From IMG/VR virus record IMGVR_UViG_3300030518_000471, positions 1-31,971 of that record: a DNA stretch of 31,971 nt; one strand, given 5' to 3'. A model generated the notes under the pieces. It ran no database searches, was not told where the DNA came from, and saw only the letters and a list, made by a program, of their open reading frames with translations. Below, in pieces: positions 22,954-29,285 of this stretch. The translations under genes were made by a program, and so were the position numbers. Source of the stretch: a virus. Within the stretch, counting starts at the first letter, position 1, and each line of letters opens with the position of its first letter.

Positions 22954-23253
22954 ATGTCCAAGATGAAAGAGTTCGCCTGGGATCTGCACTCGACCAAGCG
23001 ATGCGATCCGAGCAACTGCGCCTTCTGTGAAGCCGCAGAGATGATCTCCCCGCCCCCGCTCGGATCTCCCGAGACTGGCTCCAATCACGTCTCCCGAGCG
23101 GGGCGGGAGAGCTCGCCGGGCATGATGATCGCCCACACCATCCACGCCCTACGCGAGTGGGACGAGGAGGATCTGGCCGTCATGCTCACCCAGGCGGTGA
23201 TCGACCACGACCCCGACCTGGTGGGCGCGGCTGCCGCGGGGTGGCTGTCGTGA
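22954..23253 (+). CDS. Hypothetical protein, 99 aa
   Basis: Not recognised. The N-terminus has a Cys pair (KRCDPSNCAFCEAAE, about 14-28) suggesting a small metal site. A helical half follows (MIAHTIHALREWDEEDLAVM, LTQAVIDHDPDLVGAAAAGW). GGAG seven bases upstream supports ATG 22954 over the ATG at 22942. It ends in GTGA overlap with a small membrane protein and opens the run of accessory genes after the lysin. Confidence 0.6.
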   Translation: MSKMKEFAWDLHSTKRCDPSNCAFCEAAEMISPPPLGSPETGSNHVSRAGRESSPGMMIAHTIHALREWDEEDLAVMLTQAVIDHDPDLVGAAAAGWLS

Positions 23254-23432
23254 AGACCCTCCTCGACATCGTGGCCGGCCTCATGGTCCTGGCCCTCCTC
23301 GTCGGGTGGATCCTCCTCAAGTGGGAGGACTGGCAGAAGGGCCGGTCCGAGCCGAAGCCCGTCTACATGGGCAAGCCGGCGTTCAAGGTGCAGGAGCCCA
23401 AGCCCTACGACTGGACGGAGGAGGACCGATGA
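23250..23432 (+). CDS. Small membrane protein, 60 aa
   Basis: One clear membrane segment at about residues 5-24 (LLDIVAGLMVLALLVGWILL), then a short Lys/Glu/Pro-rich cytoplasmic or periplasmic tail (KPVYMGKPAFKVQEPKPYDW). GTG start at 23250 in GTGA overlap; its stop overlaps the ERF-like gene. It is close to the lysin, so it may be a lysis-associated protein, but single-pass small proteins are common in accessory regions. Confidence 0.65.
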   Translation: MKTLLDIVAGLMVLALLVGWILLKWEDWQKGRSEPKPVYMGKPAFKVQEPKPYDWTEEDR

Positions 23433-24025
23433 GCTTTGAGCTCGACCCCTCCTACAAGGACGTGCCGGCCCGTATCGTCGACTTCCGGGAGAAGCACCCG
23501 GACGGTCGCCTGCGCCCCGTGGACGAGTCCCGTCCCTACTGGATCGAATCCATCGGGGACAAGACGTTTATCGTCTATGCCGCCGCCGCCTACAAGGACA
23601 AGAACGACACCCTTCCTGGTATCGGCATTGCATGGGAACCTTTCCCTGGAACGACTCCCTACACGAAGAACTCCGAGTTGCAGAACGCAGAGACCTCCGC
23701 ATGGGGCCGGGCCATCATCGCCGCCCTGGCTTCTGAATCCAGAAGTATCGCCTCAGCGGAGGACGTTCGTAATCGCCAGGCCGAGGCCAGCGTCCCCCCC
23801 CCGACTCCGCTCGAGCCCTCTCCCGAGATGAAGGAAGCCATGAAGGGGCTGGTGGACATCATCAACCTGACCCCCGAAGAAGAGCGGCAGGCGTTGAAGG
23901 ACTACCTCAACACCACCTACGGCGATGCCAAGTTCATGGACCTCGACACCATCCACAAGGCGGCAACGGTCGCCGCAGGATGGCCAGGGACCCGCGTGGA
24001 CCCTACCCAGGACGAGCTCCTATGA
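23429..24025 (+). CDS. ERF-like single-strand annealing protein candidate, 198 aa
   Basis: The segment NAETSAWGRAIIAAL (about 86-100) strongly resembles the NAETSAIGRALA hallmark of ERF-type and related phage proteins that anneal single DNA strands for recombination or replication. The preceding region (DGRLRPVDESRPYWIESIGD, then TFIVYAAAAYKDKND) fits their beta-sheet core; the C-terminal part is variable and acidic. It starts at ATG 23429 in ATGA overlap with the membrane protein gene. No exonuclease or polymerase is nearby, so it may work with host enzymes or with genes outside the window. Confidence 0.6.
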   Translation: MSFELDPSYKDVPARIVDFREKHPDGRLRPVDESRPYWIESIGDKTFIVYAAAAYKDKNDTLPGIGIAWEPFPGTTPYTKNSELQNAETSAWGRAIIAALASESRSIASAEDVRNRQAEASVPPPTPLEPSPEMKEAMKGLVDIINLTPEEERQALKDYLNTTYGDAKFMDLDTIHKAATVAAGWPGTRVDPTQDELL

Positions 24026-24201
24026 GGTACGACCACATCCACAACGTCAAGGAGATGCGCCGCCTCGAGCGCAACAAGTGGAAGGTGACCTGTCGCTGCG
24101 ACTGGATGGTCACCGCCCCCGACCCCGTAGAGGCACGAAGCCTCCACTCCTACCACGTCGTCGTAGAGCACGACAAGGACTGCTATGGCCCCCTCACGTG
24201 A
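24022..24201 (+). CDS. Small hypothetical protein, 59 aa
   Basis: Contains a Cys-rich middle (WKVTCRCDWMVTAPD) and a His-rich second half (SYHVVVEHDKDCYGP), suggesting a small metal-binding fold. It starts in ATGA overlap with the ERF-like gene and overlaps the next gene by 17 bases in another frame. The family is not recognised. A nucleic-acid-binding role is possible by analogy with similar small actinophage proteins. Confidence 0.6.
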   Translation: MRYDHIHNVKEMRRLERNKWKVTCRCDWMVTAPDPVEARSLHSYHVVVEHDKDCYGPLT

Positions 24202-24394
24202 GTACCGGGTGGTCAGAGTAGGGTCCAGGCCCTTCTACGCCGTCGAGGGTCGGTGGGCATGGCAGCTCAACAGCAACGGCAACTACGTCAGTCCGGAAGA
24301 GGACTGGGTGCGGATCGGCAGGCTCCACCCCTCGGACCCCGCCGCCACCGCCGCCATCCGGGAGATCCAGAAGCGCCAGTTGGAACTCGCGTGA
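24185..24394 (+). CDS. Small hypothetical protein, 69 aa
   Basis: Begins MAPSREYRVVRVGSRPFYAV, with a basic beta-like N-terminal half containing EGRWAWQL and a helical end (AATAAIREIQKRQLELA). It overlaps genes on both sides, by 17 bases upstream and by a GTGA junction into the HNH gene. No family is recognised. Tight overlaps imply coupled translation with the endonuclease. Confidence 0.55.
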   Translation: MAPSREYRVVRVGSRPFYAVEGRWAWQLNSNGNYVSPEEDWVRIGRLHPSDPAATAAIREIQKRQLELA

Positions 24395-24789
24395 AGCGCA
24401 GCCGCATCAACCCCGTCAGCTCCAAGAAGCGTGAGTACCAGGCCGAGTACCGAGCCCAAACCGTACTGGTGAAGGAACGCTCCGGTGGAAGGTGCGAGAT
24501 CCTGCAAGCACACGACTGCGACGGATGGGCCACCGACTCTCCCCACCACCGCAAGTTCCGAAGCCACTCTGGGTCCAACAGTTTGAGCAACTTGGTTGAC
24601 GCCTGCTGGACCGGCCACAACTGGATTCACCGGGAAGCACCCTACGACGAGATGGTAGCCGTAGGCTTGATCGTCCCTTCTCATGTGGACGAGTACCCCT
24701 ACCAAGGAGAAGAAGTGACTCGACAGCCCGACCCCGCAGCAACGCCATCCTCACCGTCCTGTTCGCCGGCTGTCTCGGGATCGGACTGA
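24391..24789 (+). CDS. HNH endonuclease, 132 aa
   Basis: An HNH-type nuclease core is visible at about residues 30-80. RSGGRCEILQ is the usual zinc-site entry, and HHRKFRSHSGSNSLSNLVDA carries the His pair and the Asn-containing SNLV turn. CWTGHNWIHREA supplies the final His. Phage HNH enzymes nick or cut DNA during packaging, recombination or as homing enzymes; this one is far from terL, so the last two or DNA processing are more likely. GTG start in GTGA overlap. The tail after about residue 105 is low-complexity; a strong ribosome site (AAGGAG) inside the gene near 24703-24708 precedes another in-frame GTG at 24715. Confidence 0.75.
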   Translation: MKRSRINPVSSKKREYQAEYRAQTVLVKERSGGRCEILQAHDCDGWATDSPHHRKFRSHSGSNSLSNLVDACWTGHNWIHREAPYDEMVAVGLIVPSHVDEYPYQGEEVTRQPDPAATPSSPSCSPAVSGSD

Positions 24790-24790
24790 T

Positions 24791-25210
24791 ATGCCTGACA
24801 TCTACGTCCGCATCACCGCCGAGGAGTTCGACCTATTCGAGCATTGGGCGACCGATGAAAAGTCCTGGCCCATCGCCTACAAGGACGGCATCAAGCTTGT
24901 CGTCCGTCGCGGGCATGAAGCCATCGCTGCTCTGGCATCAGCCCCCGTGGATGGGAGCGGGGAGGACGGGGTCGAGGACGAACCCGTCCTCCATTTTTGC
25001 ACCTGCAAGCAGATCGACCGCAGCTACGACAGCCGCCAACCCATCGTCTGGAACGGGGTCCAGCACCGCTACGACGGCCGCCCCTGTCACGTCATCGCCC
25101 CCCCCCGCCGCGGCGGCTGCGGACACCACGACGACCACTACCCCAGTTGCCCAGTCGCCCGGGGCGGGCGGTGCCTACGACCACAGGTGGGACGCGGTCG
25201 CCCGTTGTGA
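24791..25210 (+). CDS. Cys/His-rich hypothetical protein, 139 aa
   Basis: Begins MPDIYVRITAEEFDLFEHWA and contains Cys/His groups in its second half (HFCTCKQIDRS, GRPCHVIA, then GCGHHDDHYPSC), which suggest zinc binding. Codon use in the first 110 codons is strongly GC at third positions, so this frame is coding there. After a run of nine C at 25098-25106 the frame becomes Arg/Gly-rich, and another frame, which encodes an Rpf-like domain, looks coding instead. The true end of this protein is therefore uncertain: it may stop at 25210 or shift frame at the C run. Confidence 0.6.
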   Translation: MPDIYVRITAEEFDLFEHWATDEKSWPIAYKDGIKLVVRRGHEAIAALASAPVDGSGEDGVEDEPVLHFCTCKQIDRSYDSRQPIVWNGVQHRYDGRPCHVIAPPRRGGCGHHDDHYPSCPVARGGRCLRPQVGRGRPL

Positions 25211-25391
25211 AGAAGGCGGATGGATCGGATACGCCGGCCCCGCCTACCCCGACAGCCTCGGGATCGACGCGGCCAACTGGTACGCCAACGGCGGCGGCTC
25301 GGACCTCAGCCCGGCGGCTCAGGTCGCCGTCGCCCAGCGCATCGAAGGCACGAGCTTCGTGCCCGACCAGGGCTACTGCGCTGCCTGGTGA
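24855..25391 (+). CDS. Rpf-like transglycosylase domain, start unresolved
   Basis: Codons at about 25170-25391 encode an Rpf/transglycosylase-like domain: WDAVARCEEGGWIGY with the catalytic-type Glu, then YPDSLGIDAANWYANGGG, SPAAQVAVAQRIEG and VPDQGYCAAW. A Pro/Ala/Thr linker precedes it. Such domains cut peptidoglycan and are an actinobacterial hallmark. The domain is convincing but its start is not. The only ATGs in this frame (24855, 24915, 24951) lie inside the preceding gene, none with a ribosome site. A +1 shift at the nine-C run (25098-25106) would fuse it to that gene. Alternatively, a hydrophobic stretch in the same frame at about 24741-24800 (NAILTVLFAGCLGIGLICL) could be a signal peptide needing an unseen start. 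The coordinates are the longest ATG form. Confidence 0.5.
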   Translation: MKSPGPSPTRTASSLSSVAGMKPSLLWHQPPWMGAGRTGSRTNPSSIFAPASRSTAATTAANPSSGTGSSTATTAAPVTSSPPPAAAAADTTTTTTPVAQSPGAGGAYDHRWDAVARCEEGGWIGYAGPAYPDSLGIDAANWYANGGGSDLSPAAQVAVAQRIEGTSFVPDQGYCAAW

Positions 25392-25400
25392 GGTCTCCTG

Positions 25401-25607
25401 ATGGCCCGGGCTGCCGCTGAGGTCGAGGACATCGAGCGGGTCAAGGCCGAGCGGGACATCTACCGGGCGGCCCTGATCGAGGTCAACGGCGGGGTGACCA
25501 CGGCGGCCGGCCACTACTGGTTCAACGGGGTCGCCTTCCGGGCCCTGGCCGAGGGTGCGGCGGTGGCGAAGATCGACGCCCTGACCCCCAAGGAGGACGA
25601 CAAGTGA
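25401..25607 (+). CDS. Small helical hypothetical protein, 68 aa
   Basis: MARAAAEVEDIERVKAERDI begins a mostly helical product with Val/Ala/Glu-rich heptads, a middle with AGHYWFNGVAFRALAEGA and the ending PKEDDK. Starts 10 bases after the Rpf-domain stop. Its last codons (GGAGGACGACAA) form the ribosome site for the next GTG start in GTGA overlap. The family is not recognised; the ending EDDK is shared with the next gene. Confidence 0.55.
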   Translation: MARAAAEVEDIERVKAERDIYRAALIEVNGGVTTAAGHYWFNGVAFRALAEGAAVAKIDALTPKEDDK

Positions 25608-25855
25608 GCATCGAGGACGCAGACGAAGCCGCCGAACTACTGGCCGACGCCATCGACGTACACCAGGAGTTCGTCGCCGCATTCGACGCCCTGACCGTGC
25701 TCTACAGCGACCAGCGAGTCGAGGAATACACGGCGGGCGGCATCGAGGAATTGGCGCACTCGCTCGCAGCCGTCTTCGGCTTCACGGTCGATCCATCCAC
25801 CGCTCGACTGGTGCCGACACCGAGCTGCAACGACCCACGGGAGGACGACAAGTGA
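25604..25855 (+). CDS. Small acidic hypothetical protein, 83 aa
   Basis: GTG start in GTGA overlap, fed by the GGAGG in the previous gene end. The product is acidic and helical (SIEDADEAAELLADAIDVHQ, then ALTVLYSDQRVEEYT, GIEELAHSLAAVFGFTV) and ends PREDDK, again with GGAGGACGACAA before the next GTG. The repeated ending therefore acts as an embedded ribosome site. No family recognised; a small regulator or anti-host protein is possible by location only. Confidence 0.55.
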   Translation: MSIEDADEAAELLADAIDVHQEFVAAFDALTVLYSDQRVEEYTAGGIEELAHSLAAVFGFTVDPSTARLVPTPSCNDPREDDK

Positions 25856-25881
25856 GCAAGGAACACCCGAAAGGACACCCC

Positions 25882-26553
25882 ATGACGACCATCATCCACA
25901 TCGACCCCGACCTACCGCTGCACGTACTGGACAAGCACGGATGGACCAAGGGAAAGTTCGAGTCCGGCGACGGGAAGGTGTGCGCCCACGGTGCCATCCG
26001 ACTCTGTGCCCCGGTCCCCGGTGACGCCTACCTGATCGAACAGGTGGAGGGGCACTTGGGGCGGCACTCGACCGGATGGAACGACAACGACTCCACCACC
26101 GAAGCGGACGTGCGGGCCTGGTTCGCCCAGGGCATCGACATCACCGACGCCGACCTGGAAGCCACCTTCGGCCATCAGTGGCGGGCGGCCGTGTCCCTGG
26201 TCCGCCGAGCCGCCGTCCTCACCCCCGACGAAGCGGAGCGGCTGTACGCAGCCGGGGACGCAGCCAGGTTCGCAGCCAGGTACGCAGCCAGGGTCGCAGC
26301 CGGGGACGCAGCCTGGGTCGCAGCCAGGTACGCAGCCGGGGTCGCAGCCGGGGACGCAGCCTGGGTCGCAGCCGGGGACGCAGCCAGGTACGCAGCCGGG
26401 GACGCAGCCGGGTACGCAGCCTGGGTCGCAGCCCTTGCCATCGTCACCTACGACCTCGCCACCCCCGACGGTCCCTACACCATCGAACACCGGGACCTCC
26501 TCTTGGCCCCCTGGATCGAGGTCTGTGGGATGCCGGAAGGGCTGGTGTCGTGA
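25882..26553 (+). CDS. DUF6197-like protein with repeat region, 223 aa
   Basis: Residues about 1-110 resemble the DUF6197 family seen in actinobacteria and their phages: [20 protein letters not shown], then [19 protein letters not shown]. Its function is unknown. Residues about 123-186 are a tandem repeat of a four-residue unit (Ala-Ala-x-x, x from Gly/Arg/Trp then Asp/Tyr/Val) encoded by the 12-bp DNA repeat 26248-26439, predicted to form one long helix. The C-terminus ([20 protein letters not shown]) is again folded. ATG 25882 is chosen for its ribosome site (AAAGGA, six bases upstream). A GTG at 25852 in the same frame overlaps the previous stop and would add ten residues. Confidence 0.65.
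   Translation: MTTIIHIDPDLPLHVLDKHGWTKGKFESGDGKVCAHGAIRLCAPVPGDAYLIEQVEGHLGRHSTGWNDNDSTTEADVRAWFAQGIDITDADLEATFGHQWRAAVSLVRRAAVLTPDEAERLYAAGDAARFAARYAARVAAGDAAWVAARYAAGVAAGDAAWVAAGDAARYAAGDAAGYAAWVAALAIVTYDLATPDGPYTIEHRDLLLAPWIEVCGMPEGLVS
26248..26439 (+). repeat. 12-bp tandem repeat, 15 units plus one degenerate
   Basis: Fifteen consecutive 12-base units of form GCAGCC-N-GG-NN-C run from 26248 to 26427 (for example GCAGCCAGGTAC, GCAGCCGGGGAC, GCAGCCTGGGTC) and a sixteenth decayed unit follows to 26439. Only the base after GCAGCC and the two near the end vary. The unit is a multiple of three, so copy-number change keeps the frame and only lengthens or shortens the Ala-rich helix. Confidence 0.9.
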
Positions 26554-26585
26554 GCAAGGAACCAACAAACGAAAGGAATCACAAC

Positions 26586-26777
26586 ATGAGCAAGACCATT
26601 GAACTGACCGACGAGCAGGTGTCCGCACTCTGCGACGAGCCGCCGTTCATCGACACGCTGGAAGGTCGGATGACGTTCGGCCCTGGTGATTGGATCATCA
26701 AGGGCGTCAAGGGCGAGCTGTACCCCTGCAAGCCCGACATCTTCGACGCCACCTACGAGGAGGCAACCGCTGACTGA
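26586..26777 (+). CDS. Small phage-type conserved protein, 63 aa
   Basis: Contains [20 protein letters not shown] (about 36-55), a signature found at the C-terminus of a widespread small phage protein of unknown function. Those proteins are usually somewhat longer, so this may be a shortened form lacking the usual N-terminal strand. ATG 26586 is supported by AAGGA upstream. A GTG at 26550 in the same frame, overlapping the previous stop, shares a 13-base leader (GTGAGCAAGGAAC) with the gene at 25852. Confidence 0.7.
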   Translation: MSKTIELTDEQVSALCDEPPFIDTLEGRMTFGPGDWIIKGVKGELYPCKPDIFDATYEEATAD

Positions 26778-27138
26778 CACCCCCCGCCCACCCCTAGAGG
26801 GGGAAGGGCCGAACGACGACGAGGAGACCTTCGGGCCTGACGATGACGGCATGATTCCGCTGCCGTTCTCCGACGGCGAGCGCCGCAGCATGAAGGAAGC
26901 GTTCCAGCGTGAGTACGACGCCCGTGTCGCCGCCGACGCCACCATCGATACCCTCTCCGCTGAACTGGCAGCAACGAGAGAGGAGCGGGACAGGCTGCAA
27001 GCTGCGGTGGATCAGCTTGTGGCGCACTCGTCCTTCGACTCATGGAGCACGGCGGACGGTTCCGAGGTCGGAGTGCCCGAAGGCACGATCATCTTCTCCG
27101 GCATCGCCGCTCTCGACGCATCACAGAAGGAGAACTGA
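26770..27138 (+). CDS. Hypothetical coiled-coil protein, about 122 aa, start uncertain
   Basis: The product has an acidic Pro/Glu/Asp-rich N-terminus ([20 protein letters not shown]), a helical coiled-coil part ([39 protein letters not shown]) and a beta-like end. The frame has no ATG, GTG or TTG near its head, but a strong ribosome site (GAGGAGG, 26757-26763) lies 6 bases before CTG 26770, placed so that CTGACTGA overlaps the previous stop. A CTG start is rare, so ATG 26851 is the alternative. The C-terminal part is clearly coding either way. Confidence 0.5.
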   Translation: MTDTPRPPLEGEGPNDDEETFGPDDDGMIPLPFSDGERRSMKEAFQREYDARVAADATIDTLSAELAATREERDRLQAAVDQLVAHSSFDSWSTADGSEVGVPEGTIIFSGIAALDASQKEN

Positions 27139-27150
27139 TGGAGTACGCAG

Positions 27151-28056
27151 GTGACCCCGGGACACGGCCCCGTGTTTCCGTTCACACCGACCCCTGACCC
27201 CACCCCTTCACCGACACCCCAACCGAGACTTTTTGACGTGAACGGTGGGCTGACGAACGCCGACGACATCGTGGCCCGAGCGATTGAGATTCACCACCCG
27301 GCCAAGACGTTCGTGCTCTCGTCGGGTGGGAACGATTCGATGGTGCTGCTGGACTACGCCCGCAAGAACTGGGGGTTTGATGCCGTGGTGCATGTGAACA
27401 CGGGGACAGGAGTGCGTGAGCGGGGCGTTGACATCACCAGCCAGTTCCTAGCCGACTACTGCGCTGACCTGGGACTACCGCTCATCGTCCTGCATCCACC
27501 CAAGTCCTACGAGGAACTGTTCCTAGACGACCCCATCATCGACGGCCTGCCGGGACCAGGGATGCACCACATCGCCTACAACCGGCTCAAAGAGCGGGCG
27601 CTGAGGGTGTTCGTCAAGGAGCAGAAGAACCACTGGCGGGACCGCATCATGTTCCTGACCGGCATCCGAGAGCAGGAGTCCACCATCCGCATGGGCTACC
27701 AGGAGTCGATCATCGACCGTGTGGGCGCACAGGTGTGGGTGAACCCCATCTACCGCTGGACCGACGCCGAGATGGCCGAGTACCGCCAGGTCCACAACCT
27801 TGCGCTGAACCCCGTAGCCGAGCATCTCCACATCTCAGGCGAATGCCTGTGTGGCTGCTTCGCTAAGCCCGGCGAGCTGGACGAGATCCGGTTCTTCTTC
27901 CCAGAGACAGCCGCCCGCATCGAAGGTTGGCAGAAGCGGGCCGCAGACAAAGGACTCACCTACTGCACCTGGGGGCAACGACGAGGACGTGACGACCCCG
28001 AAGGGATGCGTATGTGCAAGCAATGCGTCGGCCAGATGGAGATATTCGATGTCTGA
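27151..28056 (+). CDS. PAPS reductase-like ATP pyrophosphatase, 301 aa
   Basis: The N-type ATP pyrophosphatase P-loop SSGGNDSM is at about residues 56-63, preceded by the strand KTFVL and followed by a helix and HVNTGTGVRE. These are features of the PAPS reductase, DndC and related family that activate or handle sulfur using adenylated substrates. Later motifs are FLTGIREQESTIRMG (about 169), IYRWTDAEMAEY (about 197) and a C-terminal Cys group (CLCGCF about 231, YCTW, MCKQC about 288) that could bind an iron-sulfur cluster or zinc. GTG start with GGAG six bases upstream; the first 25 residues are Pro/Thr-rich. No other sulfur-metabolism or DNA phosphorothioation gene is seen, so the substrate is unknown. 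Confidence 0.75.
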   Translation: MTPGHGPVFPFTPTPDPTPSPTPQPRLFDVNGGLTNADDIVARAIEIHHPAKTFVLSSGGNDSMVLLDYARKNWGFDAVVHVNTGTGVRERGVDITSQFLADYCADLGLPLIVLHPPKSYEELFLDDPIIDGLPGPGMHHIAYNRLKERALRVFVKEQKNHWRDRIMFLTGIREQESTIRMGYQESIIDRVGAQVWVNPIYRWTDAEMAEYRQVHNLALNPVAEHLHISGECLCGCFAKPGELDEIRFFFPETAARIEGWQKRAADKGLTYCTWGQRRGRDDPEGMRMCKQCVGQMEIFDV

Positions 28057-28489
28057 CCCCACCACTACACCAGGACCCGAGCCGATCAGCGACGCGCGAC
28101 TGGCAATTGCACGGAAGCACGGGATCTACCTGGGACAGTTTCAGGACAAAACGGTGGTCCGGCAAACCATCGCGTCCATCATCGCCCGTCTCGACGCCAC
28201 CGAAGCGAAGAACAAGCAGTACCAGACCGCTTGGGAATCGCATCGCAAGGGGTTGCAGGACGCCGCCGAGGAGATCGAATCTCTGGAAGCTCAGGTCACC
28301 TCTCTACGGCTTCAAGTAGAGGAAGGGGAGCGGGAACGGGAGCGGTTGCGGCGTCATCTCATCGCTGCCGCCCAGGTCATCGAAACCTTCCGACGTGAGT
28401 GCGACCCCGGCGAGGACAAGGTGATCGTCAGCACCATCGAAATGCTCGGTGCGTCGGCTGCGCTGGCTCCCATAGAGGAGGACAAGTAG
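28049..28489 (+). CDS. Coiled-coil hypothetical protein, 146 aa
   Basis: Starts at ATG 28049, overlapping the previous stop by 8 bases. A short domain (DARLAIARKHGIYLGQFQDK) precedes a long coiled coil (about 45-115, with EEIESLEAQVTSLRLQVEEG and ERERERLRRHLIAAAQVIET). The product ends IEEDK, so its final bases (GAGGAGGACAAG) again resemble the embedded ribosome site seen at 25590-25600 and 25840-25850. It reads directly into a 25-residue micro-gene. Family not recognised. Confidence 0.6.
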   Translation: MSDPTTTPGPEPISDARLAIARKHGIYLGQFQDKTVVRQTIASIIARLDATEAKNKQYQTAWESHRKGLQDAAEEIESLEAQVTSLRLQVEEGERERERLRRHLIAAAQVIETFRRECDPGEDKVIVSTIEMLGASAALAPIEEDK

Positions 28490-28566
28490 TGAACCAAGCG
28501 CCGAAGTACCTGACGTGGCTCGGACGCATCCTCTGGCACACCCCGTTCAGGCGGTGGCTGCCATGA
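28489..28566 (+). CDS. Candidate micro-protein, 25 aa
   Basis: GTG 28489 overlaps the previous stop by one base (TAGTG), with GAGGAGGAC upstream as ribosome site, and its TGA overlaps the next ATG in an ATGA junction. The peptide is Trp- and Arg-rich with an amphipathic pattern (KYLTWLGRILWHTPFRRWLP). Both junctions are of the kind used by neighbouring genes, which argues for translation. It may bind membranes or serve only to couple translation. Confidence 0.45.
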   Translation: MNQAPKYLTWLGRILWHTPFRRWLP

Positions 28567-28817
28567 GGGTCTTCCGCAACGAAGTGTTCGAGGCGAGCGA
28601 CGGGGAGAACGGAATCCGACTGGTCGAGGTGAGGCAGGCCGAGTATGACGCCCTGGTGGCCGAACGGGACCGGCTGAATGCGTTCGTCTCCTGGTTGAGC
28701 GGGGTGGCGACCGACAACGACTGGTGCGCTGAGTGTGGCGCATGGCAGGAAGTTGAGGACGCCATCGACCGGCTGCTCATCGACCTTGCCACGTCGGCTC
28801 CCATAAACCCGAGATGA
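28563..28817 (+). CDS. Hypothetical protein with Cys motif, 84 aa
   Basis: Starts MRVFRNEVFEASDGENGIRL with a short beta part, a helical part (AEYDALVAERDRLNAFVSWL), then WCAECGAWQEVEDAIDRLL, where C-A-E-C could bind zinc with other ligands. It follows the micro-protein by ATGA overlap. Family not recognised; small actinophage proteins with one Cys pair in accessory regions are often DNA- or host-protein-binding. Confidence 0.6.
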   Translation: MRVFRNEVFEASDGENGIRLVEVRQAEYDALVAERDRLNAFVSWLSGVATDNDWCAECGAWQEVEDAIDRLLIDLATSAPINPR

Positions 28818-28861
28818 GTGCTCGAGAACGGTGGGAGGCGGAGCACGGATCCGACGATTGA
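28814..28861 (+). CDS. Possible 15-residue peptide
   Basis: ATG 28814 overlaps the previous stop (ATGA) and gives a 15-residue charged peptide (MSARERWEAEHGSDD). It keeps the coupling pattern of the region but is too short to judge from coding statistics and may be chance. Confidence 0.15.
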   Translation: MSARERWEAEHGSDD

Positions 28862-28904
28862 GCCATCTGCGCTGGTAGATTGACCGCAGACCGATAGGAG
28901 TGCC

Positions 28905-29285
28905 ATGAGAACCGTACAATCCGTTGCATCCGTAGCCCGTCAGGTGTTGGCCGTGGCGGTCAGTGTCTACGGGGTGCTGACGCAGAACATCGCTGCCCTG
29001 CACATCCCCGCTGCCGCGGCCACCGTCCTGATCGCCTTCGGCCCGCTGCTGCTGGCCATCGAGCACTTCGTGTCCGACCCCTCGACTGGCTCCGCCTCCG
29101 CCGTGGTCTCCGCCACGCCGGCCGCGGGTCCCCAGGTCGCCAAGATCATCGCCGACGCCGAAGCGGAGCTCGCCAAGCTGAAAGCGTCTGTGACGCCTCA
29201 GACCACCGTTACGGGGGTCAGTACCCCGGTGGTGGCTGCAAGCCCGCAGAACGTCGTTCCGACCGCAACGGTGGTGCTGCCATGA
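28905..29285 (+). CDS. Holin candidate, 126 aa, two membrane segments
   Basis: TAGGAG is placed four bases before the ATG. Two membrane segments are visible, about residues 10-30 (VARQVLAVAVSVYGVLTQNI) and 34-54 (AAAATVLIAFGPLLLAIEHF), then SDPSTG and an Ala/Pro/Thr-rich tail with a helical stretch (AEAELAKLKASV). The motif FGPLLLAIEHFVSDPSTG is typical of actinophage holins, which make the membrane permeable so that lysin reaches the wall. It overlaps the next membrane gene by ATGA. It is not adjacent to the lysin, about 6 kb away, which is unusual. Confidence 0.7.
   Translation: MRTVQSVASVARQVLAVAVSVYGVLTQNIAALHIPAAAATVLIAFGPLLLAIEHFVSDPSTGSASAVVSATPAAGPQVAKIIADAEAELAKLKASVTPQTTVTGVSTPVVAASPQNVVPTATVVLP

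Noticed and set aside
26248-26439. CRISPR array
   Set aside because: The 12-bp units are directly adjacent with no spacers and are read through as codons.
27138-27197. A 19-residue frame at the TGATG junction before the PAPS reductase-like gene
   Set aside because: It stops early and overlaps the better-supported GTG start at 27151; it may only help coupling.
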